A stretch of 64,000 bases of DNA. Origin: Vandammella animalimorsus (GTDB taxonomy: Bacteria; Pseudomonadota; Gammaproteobacteria; Burkholderiales; Burkholderiaceae_C). The notes under the pieces are model-generated. The model did not search any database and had not been told where the DNA came from. It was given only the letters and a program-made list of their open reading frames with translations. Shown here piece after piece: positions 48,352 through 61,177 of the stretch. The stretch covers positions 186,001 through 250,000 of the forward strand of contig NZ_NSJF01000001.1 in NCBI RefSeq assembly GCF_002285285.1, read 5' to 3'. The position numbers were made by a program, and so were the translations under genes. Positions within the stretch are counted from its first letter, which is position 1, and every line of letters begins with the position of its first letter.

Positions 48352-51300
48352 TCATGGATAGACCATCTGCACGCCGGCGCCGCCGTTGTGCACGCGCAGC
48401 GCGTGCAGGGCCTGCTCGCTGGGGAAGATGGCCTGCGCCTCGGGCAGCAGCAGCTCGGCGGCGGCGTGCTGGCCCTGCGCGCCGTGGCAGCGCAGGCGGA
48501 TGCGCAGGCGCACGCCGCGCTTGCGCGGCGGTTCGGCCTCATCGTCCTCGGCATGGGCGGCTTGGATTTCGGCAGCGGGGCTGGCGTGCGCTGCGGGCTG
48601 GTGCGCCTGGATCCAGGCCTGCAATTGCTGCAATGGCTGCTGCGTGTTGCCCGCCTGCTCAGGCGCCAGCCAGTCCAGCTTCAGCCAGCGGCCGAAGGCG
48701 CAGCGGGCGCTGGGCAAATCCAGCGCGTCCTGCACGTTCAGGCGCGGCTCGAAGCCGTTGCGCCCTGGCTGGTAGCGGGCGTTGAGCACCAGCAGCTCAT
48801 CTTCGCGGATGTGCTGGCCGCAGCGCGCCATCAGCGCCTCGTCGGCCACGGCCTCGATGGCGCCGCTTTTGTCGTCCAGCGTAAAGATGGTGACCTTGCC
48901 ACGCGGGCCGTTGGCGCTGCGCAGGCCGCTGACGATGCCGGCCACGCGCTGCGTTTCGCGGCTGTCCTCCAGCGCGGCCACGGGCGTGCGCACGAACTGG
49001 CGTACCTCGGCCTCGTATTCGTCGAACAGGTGGCCGGAGAGGAAAAAGCCCAGCGCGGTTTTCTCGTGCAGCAGCTGCTCGCGCACGCCCCAGGGCAGGG
49101 TGGCCTGCAGCGGCGGCTCCTGGCCGCTGGCGCCCACGGCGTCTTCGCCCAGCATGTCGAACAGCCCGCCCTGGTTGGCATTGGCCAGCTGCGTGGCGGC
49201 CCATTCGAAGGCCATGTCCAGCGAGGCCAGCAGCGCAGCGCGATCGGCGTGGATGGTGTCGAAAGCGCCGGCCTTGATCAGCGCCTCGACCGTGCGCTTG
49301 TTGATTTTTTGCTTGTCCACGCGCAGGCAGAAGTCGAACAGGCTTTTGAACGGCCCGCTTTGGCGGCCCTTGTCGCCCTCGCCCCGGCCTTCGCGCGCGG
49401 CGATGATGGCTTCGATGGCGGCCTGGCCCGTGCCTTTGACGGCGCCCAGGCCGTAGCGGATGAGGCGGTTGGACACCGGCTCGAAACGGTAAGCGCCGTG
49501 GTTGACGTCCGGCGGCTCGAAGCGGATGCCGAATTTTTGCGCATCCTCCAGCAAGACCTTGAGCTTGTCCGTGTCGTCCATCTCAATGGTCATGTTGGCG
49601 CAGAAGAACTCGGCCGTGTAATGCACTTTGAGCCAGGCCGTGTGGTAGGCCAGCAGCGAGTAAGCAGCGGCGTGCGATTTGTTGAAGCCGTAGCCGGCGA
49701 ACTTCTCCATCAAGTCGAAGACTTCGTCGGCCTTGGCCTCGCTGATGCCGTTCTTGGCCGCGCCCTCGCGGAAGATCAGGCGGTGCTTGGCCATTTCCTC
49801 GGGCTTTTTCTTGCCCATGGCGCGGCGCAGCAAGTCGGCGCCGCCCAGGCTGTAGCCGCCCAGGATCTGCGCGGTCTGCATCACCTGCTCCTGATAGACC
49901 ATGATGCCGTAGGTCTCGCTCAGCACCTTTTCCACCAGCGGGTGCGGGTACTCGACCTCCTCCTTGCCGTGCTTGCGCGCCACGAAGCTGGGGATCAGGT
50001 CCATCGGGCCGGGGCGGTACAGGGCGTTGAGGGCGATGAGGTCTTCCAGGCGGCTGGGGCGCGCTTCCTTGAGCATGCCTTGCATGCCGCGGCTTTCGAA
50101 CTGGAACACGGCCTCGGTGCGCCCTTCCTGAAACAGCTTGTAGGTGGCCTTGTCGTCCAGCGGCAGCTTTTCAAAGGCGAAGTCCTGCTGGCCGGGGTGG
50201 CGGGCGATGATGAACTGGCGCGCCAGCTCCAGGATGGTGAGCGTGGCCAGGCCCAGAAAGTCGAACTTGACCAGGCCGATGGCCTCCACGTCGTCCTTGT
50301 CGTACTGGCTCACGGCCGCATCGCTGCCGGGCTGCTGGTACAGCGGGCAGAAATCGGTGAGCTTGCCCGGCGCGATCAGCACGCCGCCGGCGTGCATGCC
50401 GATGTTGCGCGTCAGCCCTTCGAGCTTTTGCGCCATCTCGATCAGGGATTTGACTTCCTCCTCGTTCTCGATGCGCGCGGCCAGCAGCGGCTCGGCGGCG
50501 ATGGCGTATTTCTCCTTGTCGGCCTCGCTGAGGTTCTCTGGCGGGTATTGCAGGGTGACGGGCTTGCCCGGCTTGTTGGGGATGAGCTTGCTGATGCCGT
50601 CGCAGAAGGTGTAGCTCATGTCCATCACCCGGCCCACGTCGCGGATGGCCGCGCGCGCGGCCATGGTGCCGAAGGTGGCGATCTGGCTGACGGCCTCGCG
50701 CCCGTACTTTTGCTTGACGTACTCGATCACGCGGTCGCGGTTGGTCTGGCAAAAGTCGATGTCGAAGTCGGGCATGGAGACCCGCTCCGGGTTCAGAAAG
50801 CGCTCGAACAGCAGGTTGTATTGCAGCGGGTCCAGATCGGTGATGGACAGCGCATAGGCCACCAGCGAGCCCGCGCCCGAGCCGCGCCCCGGCCCCACCG
50901 GGCAGCCGTTGGCCTTGGCCCACTGGATGAAGTCCGACACGATCAGGAAGTAGCCGGGAAAGCCCATTTTCAGGATGGTCTCCAGCTCGAACTCCAGCCG
51001 CTGCACGTAGCGAGGGCGCTCGGCTTCCCGCCGTGCGGCGTCGGGGTACAGCAGCGCCAGGCGCTGCTCCAGCCCGGCGTGCGATTGCTGGCGGAAGTAG
51101 CTCTCGATGGTTTCCCCCTCGGGGATGGGGAAGTCCGGCAGGCGCGGCTTGCCCAGCACCAGCGTCAGATTGCAGCGCTTGGCGATTTCCACCGTATTGG
51201 CGATGGCGCTGGGGATGTCGGCAAACAGCGCCTGCATTTGCGCGGCGGTCTTGAAATGCTGCTCAGGCGTGAAGCGGCGCTGGCGCTTTTGATCGCCCAG

Positions 51301-51972
51301 GATTTCGCCCTCGGCAATGCACACGCGCGCCTCATGGGCCTCGAACTCGTCGGCATCGAGAAACTGGATCGGGTGCGTGGCCACCACCGGCAGCCCGGCC
51401 TTGGCCGCCAACTGCACGGCCTGGGCGATGTAGCGCTCGTCATCGCGGCGGCCCGCGCGTTGCAGCTCAATGTAAAAGCGCCGGGGGAAGATGCGCGCCA
51501 GCTCCATCGCCCGCTCGAACGCCTGCGGGAAATCGCCATTGAGCAAGCTGCGCCCCACCGCCCCCTGCTGCGCGCCCGAGAGTGCAATCAGCCCCTGGCT
51601 GTGCTGCTCCAGTTGCGCCATGCTCACCTGCCCCATGCCCTGGGCCTGCGCGGCGGCGTGTTGCTTGTCCGTCCAGGCCAGCGCCAGCAGCGCGTTCAGG
51701 CTCAAATAGCCCTGCCAGTCTTGCACCAGCAGCAGCAGCCGCGTGGGCGCATCGCCAGGCGCCCCGGCCACCACCACCTCGGCGCCCAAAATGGGCTTGA
51801 GCCCCTTGCCGCGCGCCTTGGTATAGAACTTGACGGCGCCAAACAGATTGTTCAAATCGCTGATGGCCAGGGCCGGCTGCCCATCCTTGGCCGCGCGCGC
51901 GACCACATCGCCAATGCGGGCCGTGCCATCGACGACGGAAAACTCAGTGTGCAAACGCAGGTGAATAAACAT
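48352..51972 (-). CDS. dnaE: DNA polymerase III alpha subunit
   Basis: Replicative polymerase, 1206 residues. An N-terminal PHP domain (MFIHLRLHTEFSVVDG) is followed by the polymerase core with the catalytic block MPDFDIDF near residue 401. Finger domains (GRGSGAGSL near 365) and a C-terminal OB fold and tau-binding tail complete it. The ATG at 51972 is the family start; 45 earlier in-frame residues are unlike DnaE. It ends with a GGAGVQMVYP tail. Confidence 0.97.
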   Translation of the reverse strand: MFIHLRLHTEFSVVDGTARIGDVVARAAKDGQPALAISDLNNLFGAVKFYTKARGKGLKPILGAEVVVAGAPGDAPTRLLLLVQDWQGYLSLNALLALAWTDKQHAAAQAQGMGQVSMAQLEQHSQGLIALSGAQQGAVGRSLLNGDFPQAFERAMELARIFPRRFYIELQRAGRRDDERYIAQAVQLAAKAGLPVVATHPIQFLDADEFEAHEARVCIAEGEILGDQKRQRRFTPEQHFKTAAQMQALFADIPSAIANTVEIAKRCNLTLVLGKPRLPDFPIPEGETIESYFRQQSHAGLEQRLALLYPDAARREAERPRYVQRLEFELETILKMGFPGYFLIVSDFIQWAKANGCPVGPGRGSGAGSLVAYALSITDLDPLQYNLLFERFLNPERVSMPDFDIDFCQTNRDRVIEYVKQKYGREAVSQIATFGTMAARAAIRDVGRVMDMSYTFCDGISKLIPNKPGKPVTLQYPPENLSEADKEKYAIAAEPLLAARIENEEEVKSLIEMAQKLEGLTRNIGMHAGGVLIAPGKLTDFCPLYQQPGSDAAVSQYDKDDVEAIGLVKFDFLGLATLTILELARQFIIARHPGQQDFAFEKLPLDDKATYKLFQEGRTEAVFQFESRGMQGMLKEARPSRLEDLIALNALYRPGPMDLIPSFVARKHGKEEVEYPHPLVEKVLSETYGIMVYQEQVMQTAQILGGYSLGGADLLRRAMGKKKPEEMAKHRLIFREGAAKNGISEAKADEVFDLMEKFAGYGFNKSHAAAYSLLAYHTAWLKVHYTAEFFCANMTIEMDDTDKLKVLLEDAQKFGIRFEPPDVNHGAYRFEPVSNRLIRYGLGAVKGTGQAAIEAIIAAREGRGEGDKGRQSGPFKSLFDFCLRVDKQKINKRTVEALIKAGAFDTIHADRAALLASLDMAFEWAATQLANANQGGLFDMLGEDAVGASGQEPPLQATLPWGVREQLLHEKTALGFFLSGHLFDEYEAEVRQFVRTPVAALEDSRETQRVAGIVSGLRSANGPRGKVTIFTLDDKSGAIEAVADEALMARCGQHIREDELLVLNARYQPGRNGFEPRLNVQDALDLPSARCAFGRWLKLDWLAPEQAGNTQQPLQQLQAWIQAHQPAAHASPAAEIQAAHAEDDEAEPPRKRGVRLRIRLRCHGAQGQHAAAELLLPEAQAIFPSEQALHALRVHNGGAGVQMVYP

Positions 51973-52019
51973 GGGGCGCGATTGTAGGAGGGGGCATGGC
52001 CTGCCGGAAAAGCAAGGCA

Positions 52020-52499
52020 TCACGCCGCCCACAGCGCGGGCTTGTTCACCATCAGCCAGTACACCAGCACCATGGCGATGAAGGCCGGGTAGCCCAGCGC
52101 CTCCCACCAGCGGGCCAGGCGTGCGTATTCATGGGGCAGGGCGCTGCCGCTGGCGTGGGCGGCCTGGGCCATGCGCGCCATGCGCAGTTGCAGCCACAGC
52201 ACGGGCAGCCAGCAGGCGCCGGCCAGCGCGTACAGCGCCAGCGAGGCGGCCAGCCACGGCGTGCTCAGCGGCCAGCCGGCCCAGTAGGCCAGCAGCACGC
52301 CGGTGACGGGCTGCACGATGACGGCCGGCGTGGTGAACCAGGTGTCGGCGCGCACCACCAGGCGGCTGACCACGGCCTGCGCGGCCACGTTGCCCGAGCG
52401 GTTGGCAAAGAACATGTAGAAGGCCGAGCCAAAGCCCGTGCCAACCATCAGCACGCTGCTGAGGATGTGCAGCCATTTGACGATGAGATAGCTGTTCAT
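52020..52499 (-). CDS. DUF2269 family integral membrane protein
   Basis: The 159-residue protein has about four hydrophobic segments (IVKWLHILSSVLMVGTGFGS at 6-25; PAFIAMVLVYWLMV near the end). HxxS and conserved His/Arg positions in the first helix suggest a haem- or quinone-associated membrane fold, but this is not shown. It is the last gene of the GbsR-led operon, coupled to the DoxX-like gene by ATGA. Confidence 0.85.
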   Translation of the reverse strand: MNSYLIVKWLHILSSVLMVGTGFGSAFYMFFANRSGNVAAQAVVSRLVVRADTWFTTPAVIVQPVTGVLLAYWAGWPLSTPWLAASLALYALAGACWLPVLWLQLRMARMAQAAHASGSALPHEYARLARWWEALGYPAFIAMVLVYWLMVNKPALWAA

Positions 52500-52903
52500 G
52501 GGGCGCTCCGGTAGAGGACGAAAAGAATGGCCAGGATGGGCAGGTTCTTGCTCAGCGGGCCGATGGGGTGCAGCCACAGCGCGGGCAGCAGCGCGGTGGC
52601 GGCCAGCGTCAGGCCCAGCACGGCCAGGGCCGTGAGGGCGTAGGTGGCGCGGGTGGGCCGCCAGGTCAGCGCCAGCGCCAGGGCGATGTCCAGCGCCACG
52701 CCGCCGCCGATGAGCGCGTGCGCCAGCGGCCCCGGCGGCACGCCGCCAGCATGCAGCAGCGCCAGGCTTTGGCCGTTCCATTCGATCAGGCTGGCGGCCA
52801 CGGTGAGCCAGCACACGGCGATCAGGCTGGCGCGCAGCAGGCGCAGTGCGCCAGGGGCGTGGATGTCATGCGGGGCGTGGCTGGTTGCGGGTGTGTTTGG
52901 CAT
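52496..52903 (-). CDS. DoxX-like membrane protein
   Basis: The 135-residue protein has four hydrophobic segments (about 25-45, 65-85, 90-110, 115-133) and the DoxX-like pattern ending NLPILAILFVLYRSAP. An Ala/Pro/His-rich segment of about 20 residues precedes the first helix. DoxX-like proteins are often linked to redox membrane complexes. It begins 1 nt after the epimerase-family gene stops. Confidence 0.83.
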   Translation of the reverse strand: MPNTPATSHAPHDIHAPGALRLLRASLIAVCWLTVAASLIEWNGQSLALLHAGGVPPGPLAHALIGGGVALDIALALALTWRPTRATYALTALAVLGLTLAATALLPALWLHPIGPLSKNLPILAILFVLYRSAP

Positions 52904-52904
52904 G

Positions 52905-53906
52905 TCAGCCTCCGGCGGATGCGGCCAGGCCCGCGATGAAGCGCGCCGGGGGCGAGGCCGGGCGGCCCAGCAGCGCGGGCAGGGTGTGGGCGTCGGCCAC
53001 GTTGTCGCTGGCCAGCAGGGCCAGCGATTGGCTGCACCAGGGGGAAAAGGGCAGGGCATCGCCCAGGCGCGCGCTGGCTTGGGTCAGCCAATGGGGCAGG
53101 GGCCAGATGCGGGCGGGGCGGGCGGGCGCTTTGCCATCCAGCGCACCCAGTTGCGTGCGCAGCAGGGCGATGTACTCGGCCAGCGTCATGGCCTGCGGGC
53201 CGGCCAGATCGGCCAGGCCGGTGAATGCGGCGGTGTTGTCGGCGATGTTGTTGGCGGTGAAGTCAGTGGTGGCGCTTGTGGCCGTGGCCGCGCCAGCGGG
53301 CGGCGGCAGCAGGCGCGCCACGGCACCGGCCAGGTCCCACACGGCCAGGGGCTGCACGCGCGCTTGCAGCACCGGGCGCGGCAAGGCCAGCCAGGGCAGG
53401 CGCGCCAGCGCCAGGAATAGGCGCGTGCTCTCGCCGCCCGCGCCAAACACCAGGCTGGGGCGCAGCACCGCGCCGTCGAGCTGGCCGGCCTCGGTCAGCG
53501 CCAGCAGGTGGGCGTCGGCGGCGCGCTTGGTGCGGGCGTAGGGGGTAGCGCCATGGGCGATGCCCAGCGCGGAGATCTGCACCACGCGGCGCAGGCCGTG
53601 GGCGGCGCAGGCGTCGAACAGGGCGCGCGGGGCGGCATCGTGCACCAGCGCCATGGGCCGTGCGCGGCTGTCGCGCAGCAGGCCCACGGCGTTGACCACC
53701 GCCTGCACGCCGTGCAGCAGCGGCGCCCAGTGAGCTGGCGTGCTGGCCTGGGTGAAATCCACAGCCGGGCTGCTGTGGCGGCTGGCGGCGCGCACCTGCC
53801 AGCCTGCGCGGCGCAGGGCCTGGGCGATGTGGCGGCCGATGAAGCCGTTGGCGCCGCACAGCAGCACGGTGGGGGCGGGGGCAGGTGTGGGGGCTGGGGC
53901 GGTCAT
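52905..53906 (-). CDS. NAD(P)-binding epimerase/dehydratase-like protein
   Basis: Extended short-chain dehydrogenase of 333 residues. The nucleotide loop GANGFIGRHI is at about 18-27 and the blocks VNAVGLLRD (about 68-76), QISALGIAHGATPYARTKRA (YxxxK near 122-126) and DGAVLRPSLVFG follow. The pattern resembles complex I NDUFA9-like proteins and YbjT-type reductases. The C-terminal half is hydrophobic. ATGA overlap with the upstream membrane protein gene. Confidence 0.83.
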   Translation of the reverse strand: MTAPAPTPAPAPTVLLCGANGFIGRHIAQALRRAGWQVRAASRHSSPAVDFTQASTPAHWAPLLHGVQAVVNAVGLLRDSRARPMALVHDAAPRALFDACAAHGLRRVVQISALGIAHGATPYARTKRAADAHLLALTEAGQLDGAVLRPSLVFGAGGESTRLFLALARLPWLALPRPVLQARVQPLAVWDLAGAVARLLPPPAGAATATSATTDFTANNIADNTAAFTGLADLAGPQAMTLAEYIALLRTQLGALDGKAPARPARIWPLPHWLTQASARLGDALPFSPWCSQSLALLASDNVADAHTLPALLGRPASPPARFIAGLAASAGG

Positions 53907-54319
53907 AGAGCTTCTCCGGCATGGATTGGGGGAGTGGGGTCGCACAGATGGGCCAGGGCCTCGGCCTGGCGCCGGGCTTCGAGCAGGGCGGCCACTTGCC
54001 GCCAGACGCCGCGCGCGATCAGGGCCACGCTGACGAACACGCCGCCGCACATCAGCAGCAGGCTGTGGCGCAGGGCCTCGGCCGGTGCGGCGCTGGCGCG
54101 GAAATCGCCAAAGGCCAGCGCCAGCATCAGGCTGCCGCTGAGGGCCAGCAGGTAGGCGCAGCGCACCCAGAATTCGGCAGCGCTGCCGTCTTCGCACAGT
54201 GTGCGCAGCACGTGCACAAGGATGGGGCGCAGGTAGTGCACGGCCGCCAGCGGGCCGAGCAGGGCGATGAGCACGTTGGCCAGCAGCAGCGTCAGGTTCA
54301 AGGACTCGGTCGAAGTCAT
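53903..54319 (-). CDS. Small integral membrane protein, unknown
   Basis: The 138-residue protein has three or four hydrophobic segments (LTLLLANVLIALLGPLAAVH at 9-28; near 52-70; MCGGVFVSVALIARGVW near 88-105). It has a cytoplasmic-looking C-terminal helix (AALLEARRQAEALAH). Family not recognised. Sits between the DCC oxidoreductase and the epimerase-like gene. Confidence 0.65.
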   Translation of the reverse strand: MTSTESLNLTLLLANVLIALLGPLAAVHYLRPILVHVLRTLCEDGSAAEFWVRCAYLLALSGSLMLALAFGDFRASAAPAEALRHSLLLMCGGVFVSVALIARGVWRQVAALLEARRQAEALAHLCDPTPPIHAGEAL

Positions 54320-54355
54320 GGCAAGGCTCCTGTCAAGGTGGTGAAGAAGGGTTTG

Positions 54356-54877
54356 CTACTTTTTTAATAGCTGCTGGGGCTTGCTGGATGGGCGCTGGGG
54401 CGTGCTTTCATCCAGTCGGCAAGCGCCCGCCGGGCCGCAGCGCTGGCTGGCATGACGGGCGGCGTGGGCCTGTGCCTCCTGCAGGGGCTGTGCCAGGGGG
54501 CGCGCGAACAGCCAGCGCGCCAGCCAGCGGGGCAGACGCTGGCGGTGGCGCGCCAGGTGCGGGTAGAGCGCGCGGGCCAGCCAACCCAGCAGCGGATGGC
54601 GCAGGGCGCTTGCCACGCGGTGGCGGCCCACGGCGGCGTAGGCAGCCTCGAACGCGGGCACGCCCACCAGCACGCGGCCGTCGGCGGTCTGGGCGTGCAT
54701 CAGGCGCATCAGCTCGGCCTGGGTGCAGCCGGCGGGTGCGCCGTCAAAGCCGGGGGGCGAGCAGTCCACCAGCCGCAGGCGGCCGTGTGCGTCGCGCTGC
54801 AAGAGCGCGTGCATCTCCGCCGCGCACAGCGGGCAGGAGGCGTCGTAGTACAGCGTCAGGGGGTAGGTGGCGGGCAT
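54356..54877 (-). CDS. DCC family thiol-disulfide oxidoreductase (DUF393)
   Basis: The 173-residue thioredoxin-like protein has the DxxCxxC motif YYDASCPLCAAEM (12-20; cysteines at 15 and 18). Residues 70-130 carry VLVGVPAFEAAY and the LLGWLARALYP stretch typical of DUF393. Two extra cysteines lie near the C-terminus (CGPAGAC). Likely a cytosolic or membrane-associated thiol-redox partner. It is part of the GbsR-led operon. Confidence 0.87.
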   Translation of the reverse strand: MPATYPLTLYYDASCPLCAAEMHALLQRDAHGRLRLVDCSPPGFDGAPAGCTQAELMRLMHAQTADGRVLVGVPAFEAAYAAVGRHRVASALRHPLLGWLARALYPHLARHRQRLPRWLARWLFARPLAQPLQEAQAHAARHASQRCGPAGACRLDESTPQRPSSKPQQLLKK

Positions 54878-54925
54878 GGTGATCTCCTTGGTTTTTAAAA
54901 ATGGATATTTCAGAAAAAAGTGAAA

Positions 54926-55423
54926 TCAAGGCGCAAAAAAAGGGGCGCGGCGGCTTGTGCTGCTTTTGCTGCTTTCGCGGCCTGGGCATGGCTCCAGGCT
55001 TTCGGCCAGGCGCTTGAGGGCGCGCAGGCGCTGGCGCGATTGGCGCTGCACGTAGCGGCCCACCAGCGGCGTGAGCAGCCAGGCCACGGCCCGGTGCAGG
55101 CGCAGGTGGTAAGTGAAGTGCACGCGGCAGCGCCCCGGCCCATCGGGCACGAAGCGCCAGCTGCCTGCCAGCGCGGCAAACAGCCAGGGCCCGCGCAGCA
55201 GGCGGAAGGCGGCCACGCGCGGGCGCTGAAAGCTGACGTAAGCCACGTCAAACGCCATGCCCAGCGGGGCCGGGCAGTGCGCCACGCGCGTGCCGTCGGC
55301 TGCGGTGGCGGGCCGGGCGTGCGGGGTCAGGCTGTCCCACAGCGGGCGCAGGGCGTAGTCCTGGCTCAGATCGAAGCAGGTGGCGGCGCTGGCCGCGATG
55401 TCGATGTGGGTTTGAATGCGCAT
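54926..55423 (-). CDS. SRPBCC/polyketide-cyclase-like protein
   Basis: The 165-residue protein begins MRIQTHIDIAASAATCFDL, typical of START/SRPBCC folds that bind hydrophobic ligands. An RFVPDGPGRCRVHFTYHL strand pair is at about 90-108, and a hydrophobic helix near 111-125 (AVAWLLTPLVGRYV) is followed by a basic tail. GGAGCCGCCC precedes the ATG. First structural gene after the regulator. Confidence 0.82.
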   Translation of the reverse strand: MRIQTHIDIAASAATCFDLSQDYALRPLWDSLTPHARPATAADGTRVAHCPAPLGMAFDVAYVSFQRPRVAAFRLLRGPWLFAALAGSWRFVPDGPGRCRVHFTYHLRLHRAVAWLLTPLVGRYVQRQSRQRLRALKRLAESLEPCPGRESSKSSTSRRAPFFAP

Positions 55424-55448
55424 GGGCGGCTCCTGGTCGGTTAAGGGT

Positions 55449-55967
55449 TCAGCGCACCAGCTTCTGCACGCTGGCGCCGAGCTTGAGCACTTTTTCCAGC
55501 GTGCTGGGCGACAGGCGCAGCATCTCCTCGCTCCAGGCGCCCAGCGCCTGCATGAAGCGCAGGGTTTCGCGCAGGCGGTCTTGCGCGTCGGGCGGCTCGG
55601 CGGCGAAGTCCTCGCGCGCCACCAGCTCGGCCAGCAGGCGCGTGGTGGGGTCGAACTCGCGCTCCTTGCGTTCGCGCACGATGGTGCGAAACAGCGCCCA
55701 CACGTCGCTGGAGGTTTCAAAGTAATCGCGCCGGTCGCCCAGCACGTGGGTGACGCGGATCAGGTTCCAGTTCTGCAGCTCCTTGAGGCTGTTGCTCACG
55801 TTCGAGCGCGCCACGCCCAGGGTCTCGGCCAGCGCCTCGGCATGCAGCGGGCGGCCGTGGATGAACAGCAGCGCATGGATTTGCGCCACCGTGCGGTTAA
55901 CGCCCCAGGCGGAGCCCATTTCGCCCCAGTGGACGACGAAGCGGCGTGCGATATCGGTCAGTTCCAT
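55449..55967 (-). CDS. GbsR/MarR-type transcriptional regulator
   Basis: The 172-residue winged-helix regulator matches the GbsR pattern (VHWGEMGSAWGVNRTVAQIHALL near 12-34; LHAEALAETLGVARSNVSNSLKEL, the recognition helix, near 41-64; DRRDYFET wing near 77-84). The start was set at ATG 55967. A TTG 12 codons earlier lies inside the palindromic operator and is unlikely. A TTGACA/TACATT promoter ends just before this ATG, so the mRNA may be leaderless. It probably controls itself and the six genes downstream. Confidence 0.88.
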   Translation of the reverse strand: MELTDIARRFVVHWGEMGSAWGVNRTVAQIHALLFIHGRPLHAEALAETLGVARSNVSNSLKELQNWNLIRVTHVLGDRRDYFETSSDVWALFRTIVRERKEREFDPTTRLLAELVAREDFAAEPPDAQDRLRETLRFMQALGAWSEEMLRLSPSTLEKVLKLGASVQKLVR

Positions 55968-55991
55968 GGGGTGGTAATGTATAGGAACTGA

Positions 55992-56013
55992 AATTTCTGT
56001 CAAGACAGAAATT
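55992..56013. promoter_or_regulatory. Perfect palindromic operator overlapping the gbsR-like promoter
   Basis: AATTTCTGTC-AA-GACAGAAATT, a 10-bp perfect inverted repeat with a 2-nt centre. On the minus strand its right half contains TTGACA, the -35 hexamer, followed 16 nt later by TACATT and then the ATG at 55967. A dimeric MarR-type repressor bound here would occlude RNA polymerase. Confidence 0.8.
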
Positions 56014-56125
56014 ATTTTCGCGGCTTCCTGTCATGGGCGATGGCGGGAAAGTGCTCCTACCTGTTTGCAGCGTGTTTGGCGGGGCGAGACAGCGGCTGCC
56101 CATCGGCCTGTCGCACCGCCAGTGC

Positions 56126-58903
<2,778 letters not shown>

Positions 58904-58957
58904 TGGCGCTCCGGGAAATGAGGGGGGCGGAAATCAGGCAAACCCGCTATTGTGCCA

Positions 58958-58998
58958 GCCCGCCGCCAGGCGGGCGCCCGGCCCGGTTGGCGGCGGGC
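58958..58998 (-). other. 11-bp inverted repeat between the PACE gene and metH
   Basis: GCCCGCCGCCA and TGGCGGCGGGC form a perfect stem around a 19-nt GC-rich loop. On the minus strand it lies between the PACE stop and the metH start. No U-tract follows. It does not match a cobalamin or SAH riboswitch. Confidence 0.5.
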
Positions 58999-59013
58999 GC
59001 CGATTGGCCTGGC

Positions 59014-59484
59014 TCAGCGCGCTTGAGTCTTGCCCGCCTGGGCCGGCGCGCCCTGCAGTGGCTGGGCGGCTGTGGGCAAGCCAAAGATGCGGTCAAAGCA
59101 CCAGGTAAAGACGAAGGTGTAGACCAAGAAGAACAGCATCAGACCAAAGTCCATCACGAAAGCCTGCCAGAGGCTCACGCCCAGCAGCCAGGCCAGCAGC
59201 GGCACCAGGAAGAAGATCAGTCCGCCCTCGAAGCCCAGGGCGTGGGCCAGGCGGCGCCGAATGCTGCGGCCCCGGGTGGGTTGGCGCGCCTCCCAGCGCT
59301 CGAATAAGGTATTGAAGATGTAGTTCCAGGTCACTGCGGTGGCCGAGGCCGCCACGGCCGCCAGCAGCGCGCGCTGCATGCCGCTGCTGCTCAGCAGCGC
59401 CAGCCCCCAGCTGGAGACGGCAATGGCGATGGCCTCGTAGATCAGCACATAGACGATGCGGCGGCGTTTGCCCTGGAGTTTCAT
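59014..59484 (-). CDS. PACE-family (chlorhexidine-type) efflux transporter
   Basis: The 156-residue inner-membrane protein has four helices in two repeated halves of the bacterial transmembrane pair fold. The signature RIVYVLIYEAIAIAVSSWGL is at about 9-28, and NYIFNTLFERWEARQ near 52-67 and FDLGxx-like FVMDFGLMLFFLVYTFVF later. Related to AceI, which exports biocides and polyamines. Length is normal (about 150). The ATG at 59484 is preferred over two upstream ATGs that lack family similarity. Confidence 0.85.
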   Translation of the reverse strand: MKLQGKRRRIVYVLIYEAIAIAVSSWGLALLSSSGMQRALLAAVAASATAVTWNYIFNTLFERWEARQPTRGRSIRRRLAHALGFEGGLIFFLVPLLAWLLGVSLWQAFVMDFGLMLFFLVYTFVFTWCFDRIFGLPTAAQPLQGAPAQAGKTQAR

Positions 59485-59625
59485 GGCGGCGAGTCGGTGG
59501 GGCGGCAAAGGGCGAGACTGTAGCGCCATTGGCTGGGCTTTGCGCGCCGGCGGCATGGACAAGGCCTGACGCCGCGCTTATGCTGCCGGCCGTTGCGTTG
59601 TACGTATAGAGGTAAGGAGATCAAT

Positions 59626-61062
<1,437 letters not shown>

Positions 61063-61101
61063 GCGCCGCCCGCCGCCGTGCGGGCTTTGGCTTTGTTCGA
61101 G

Positions 61102-61160
61102 AACCTCTGCACTATCCGGCGCCAGCCGCTGGGGTAGTGCAGAGGTTTGCTTTGTTTTCT
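61102..61160 (+). terminator. Terminator hairpin after gdhA
   Basis: AACCTCTGCACTA (61102-61114) pairs perfectly with TAGTGCAGAGGTT (61135-61147), with an inner CCAGC/GCTGG stem. A U-rich stretch TGCTTTGTTTTCTT follows. It ends the gdhA transcript about 85 nt after the stop. Confidence 0.85.
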
Positions 61161-61177
61161 TGCCTTGTCGGTGTGCC

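Noticed and set aside
55968-56003. TTG start for the gbsR-like gene at 56003
   Set aside because: It falls inside the perfect palindrome and the -35 hexamer; the ATG at 55967 gives the family N-terminus.
58904-59013. Cobalamin or SAH riboswitch in front of metH
   Set aside because: The gap is only 110 nt. It contains a simple GC-rich inverted repeat without the conserved sequences of either class.
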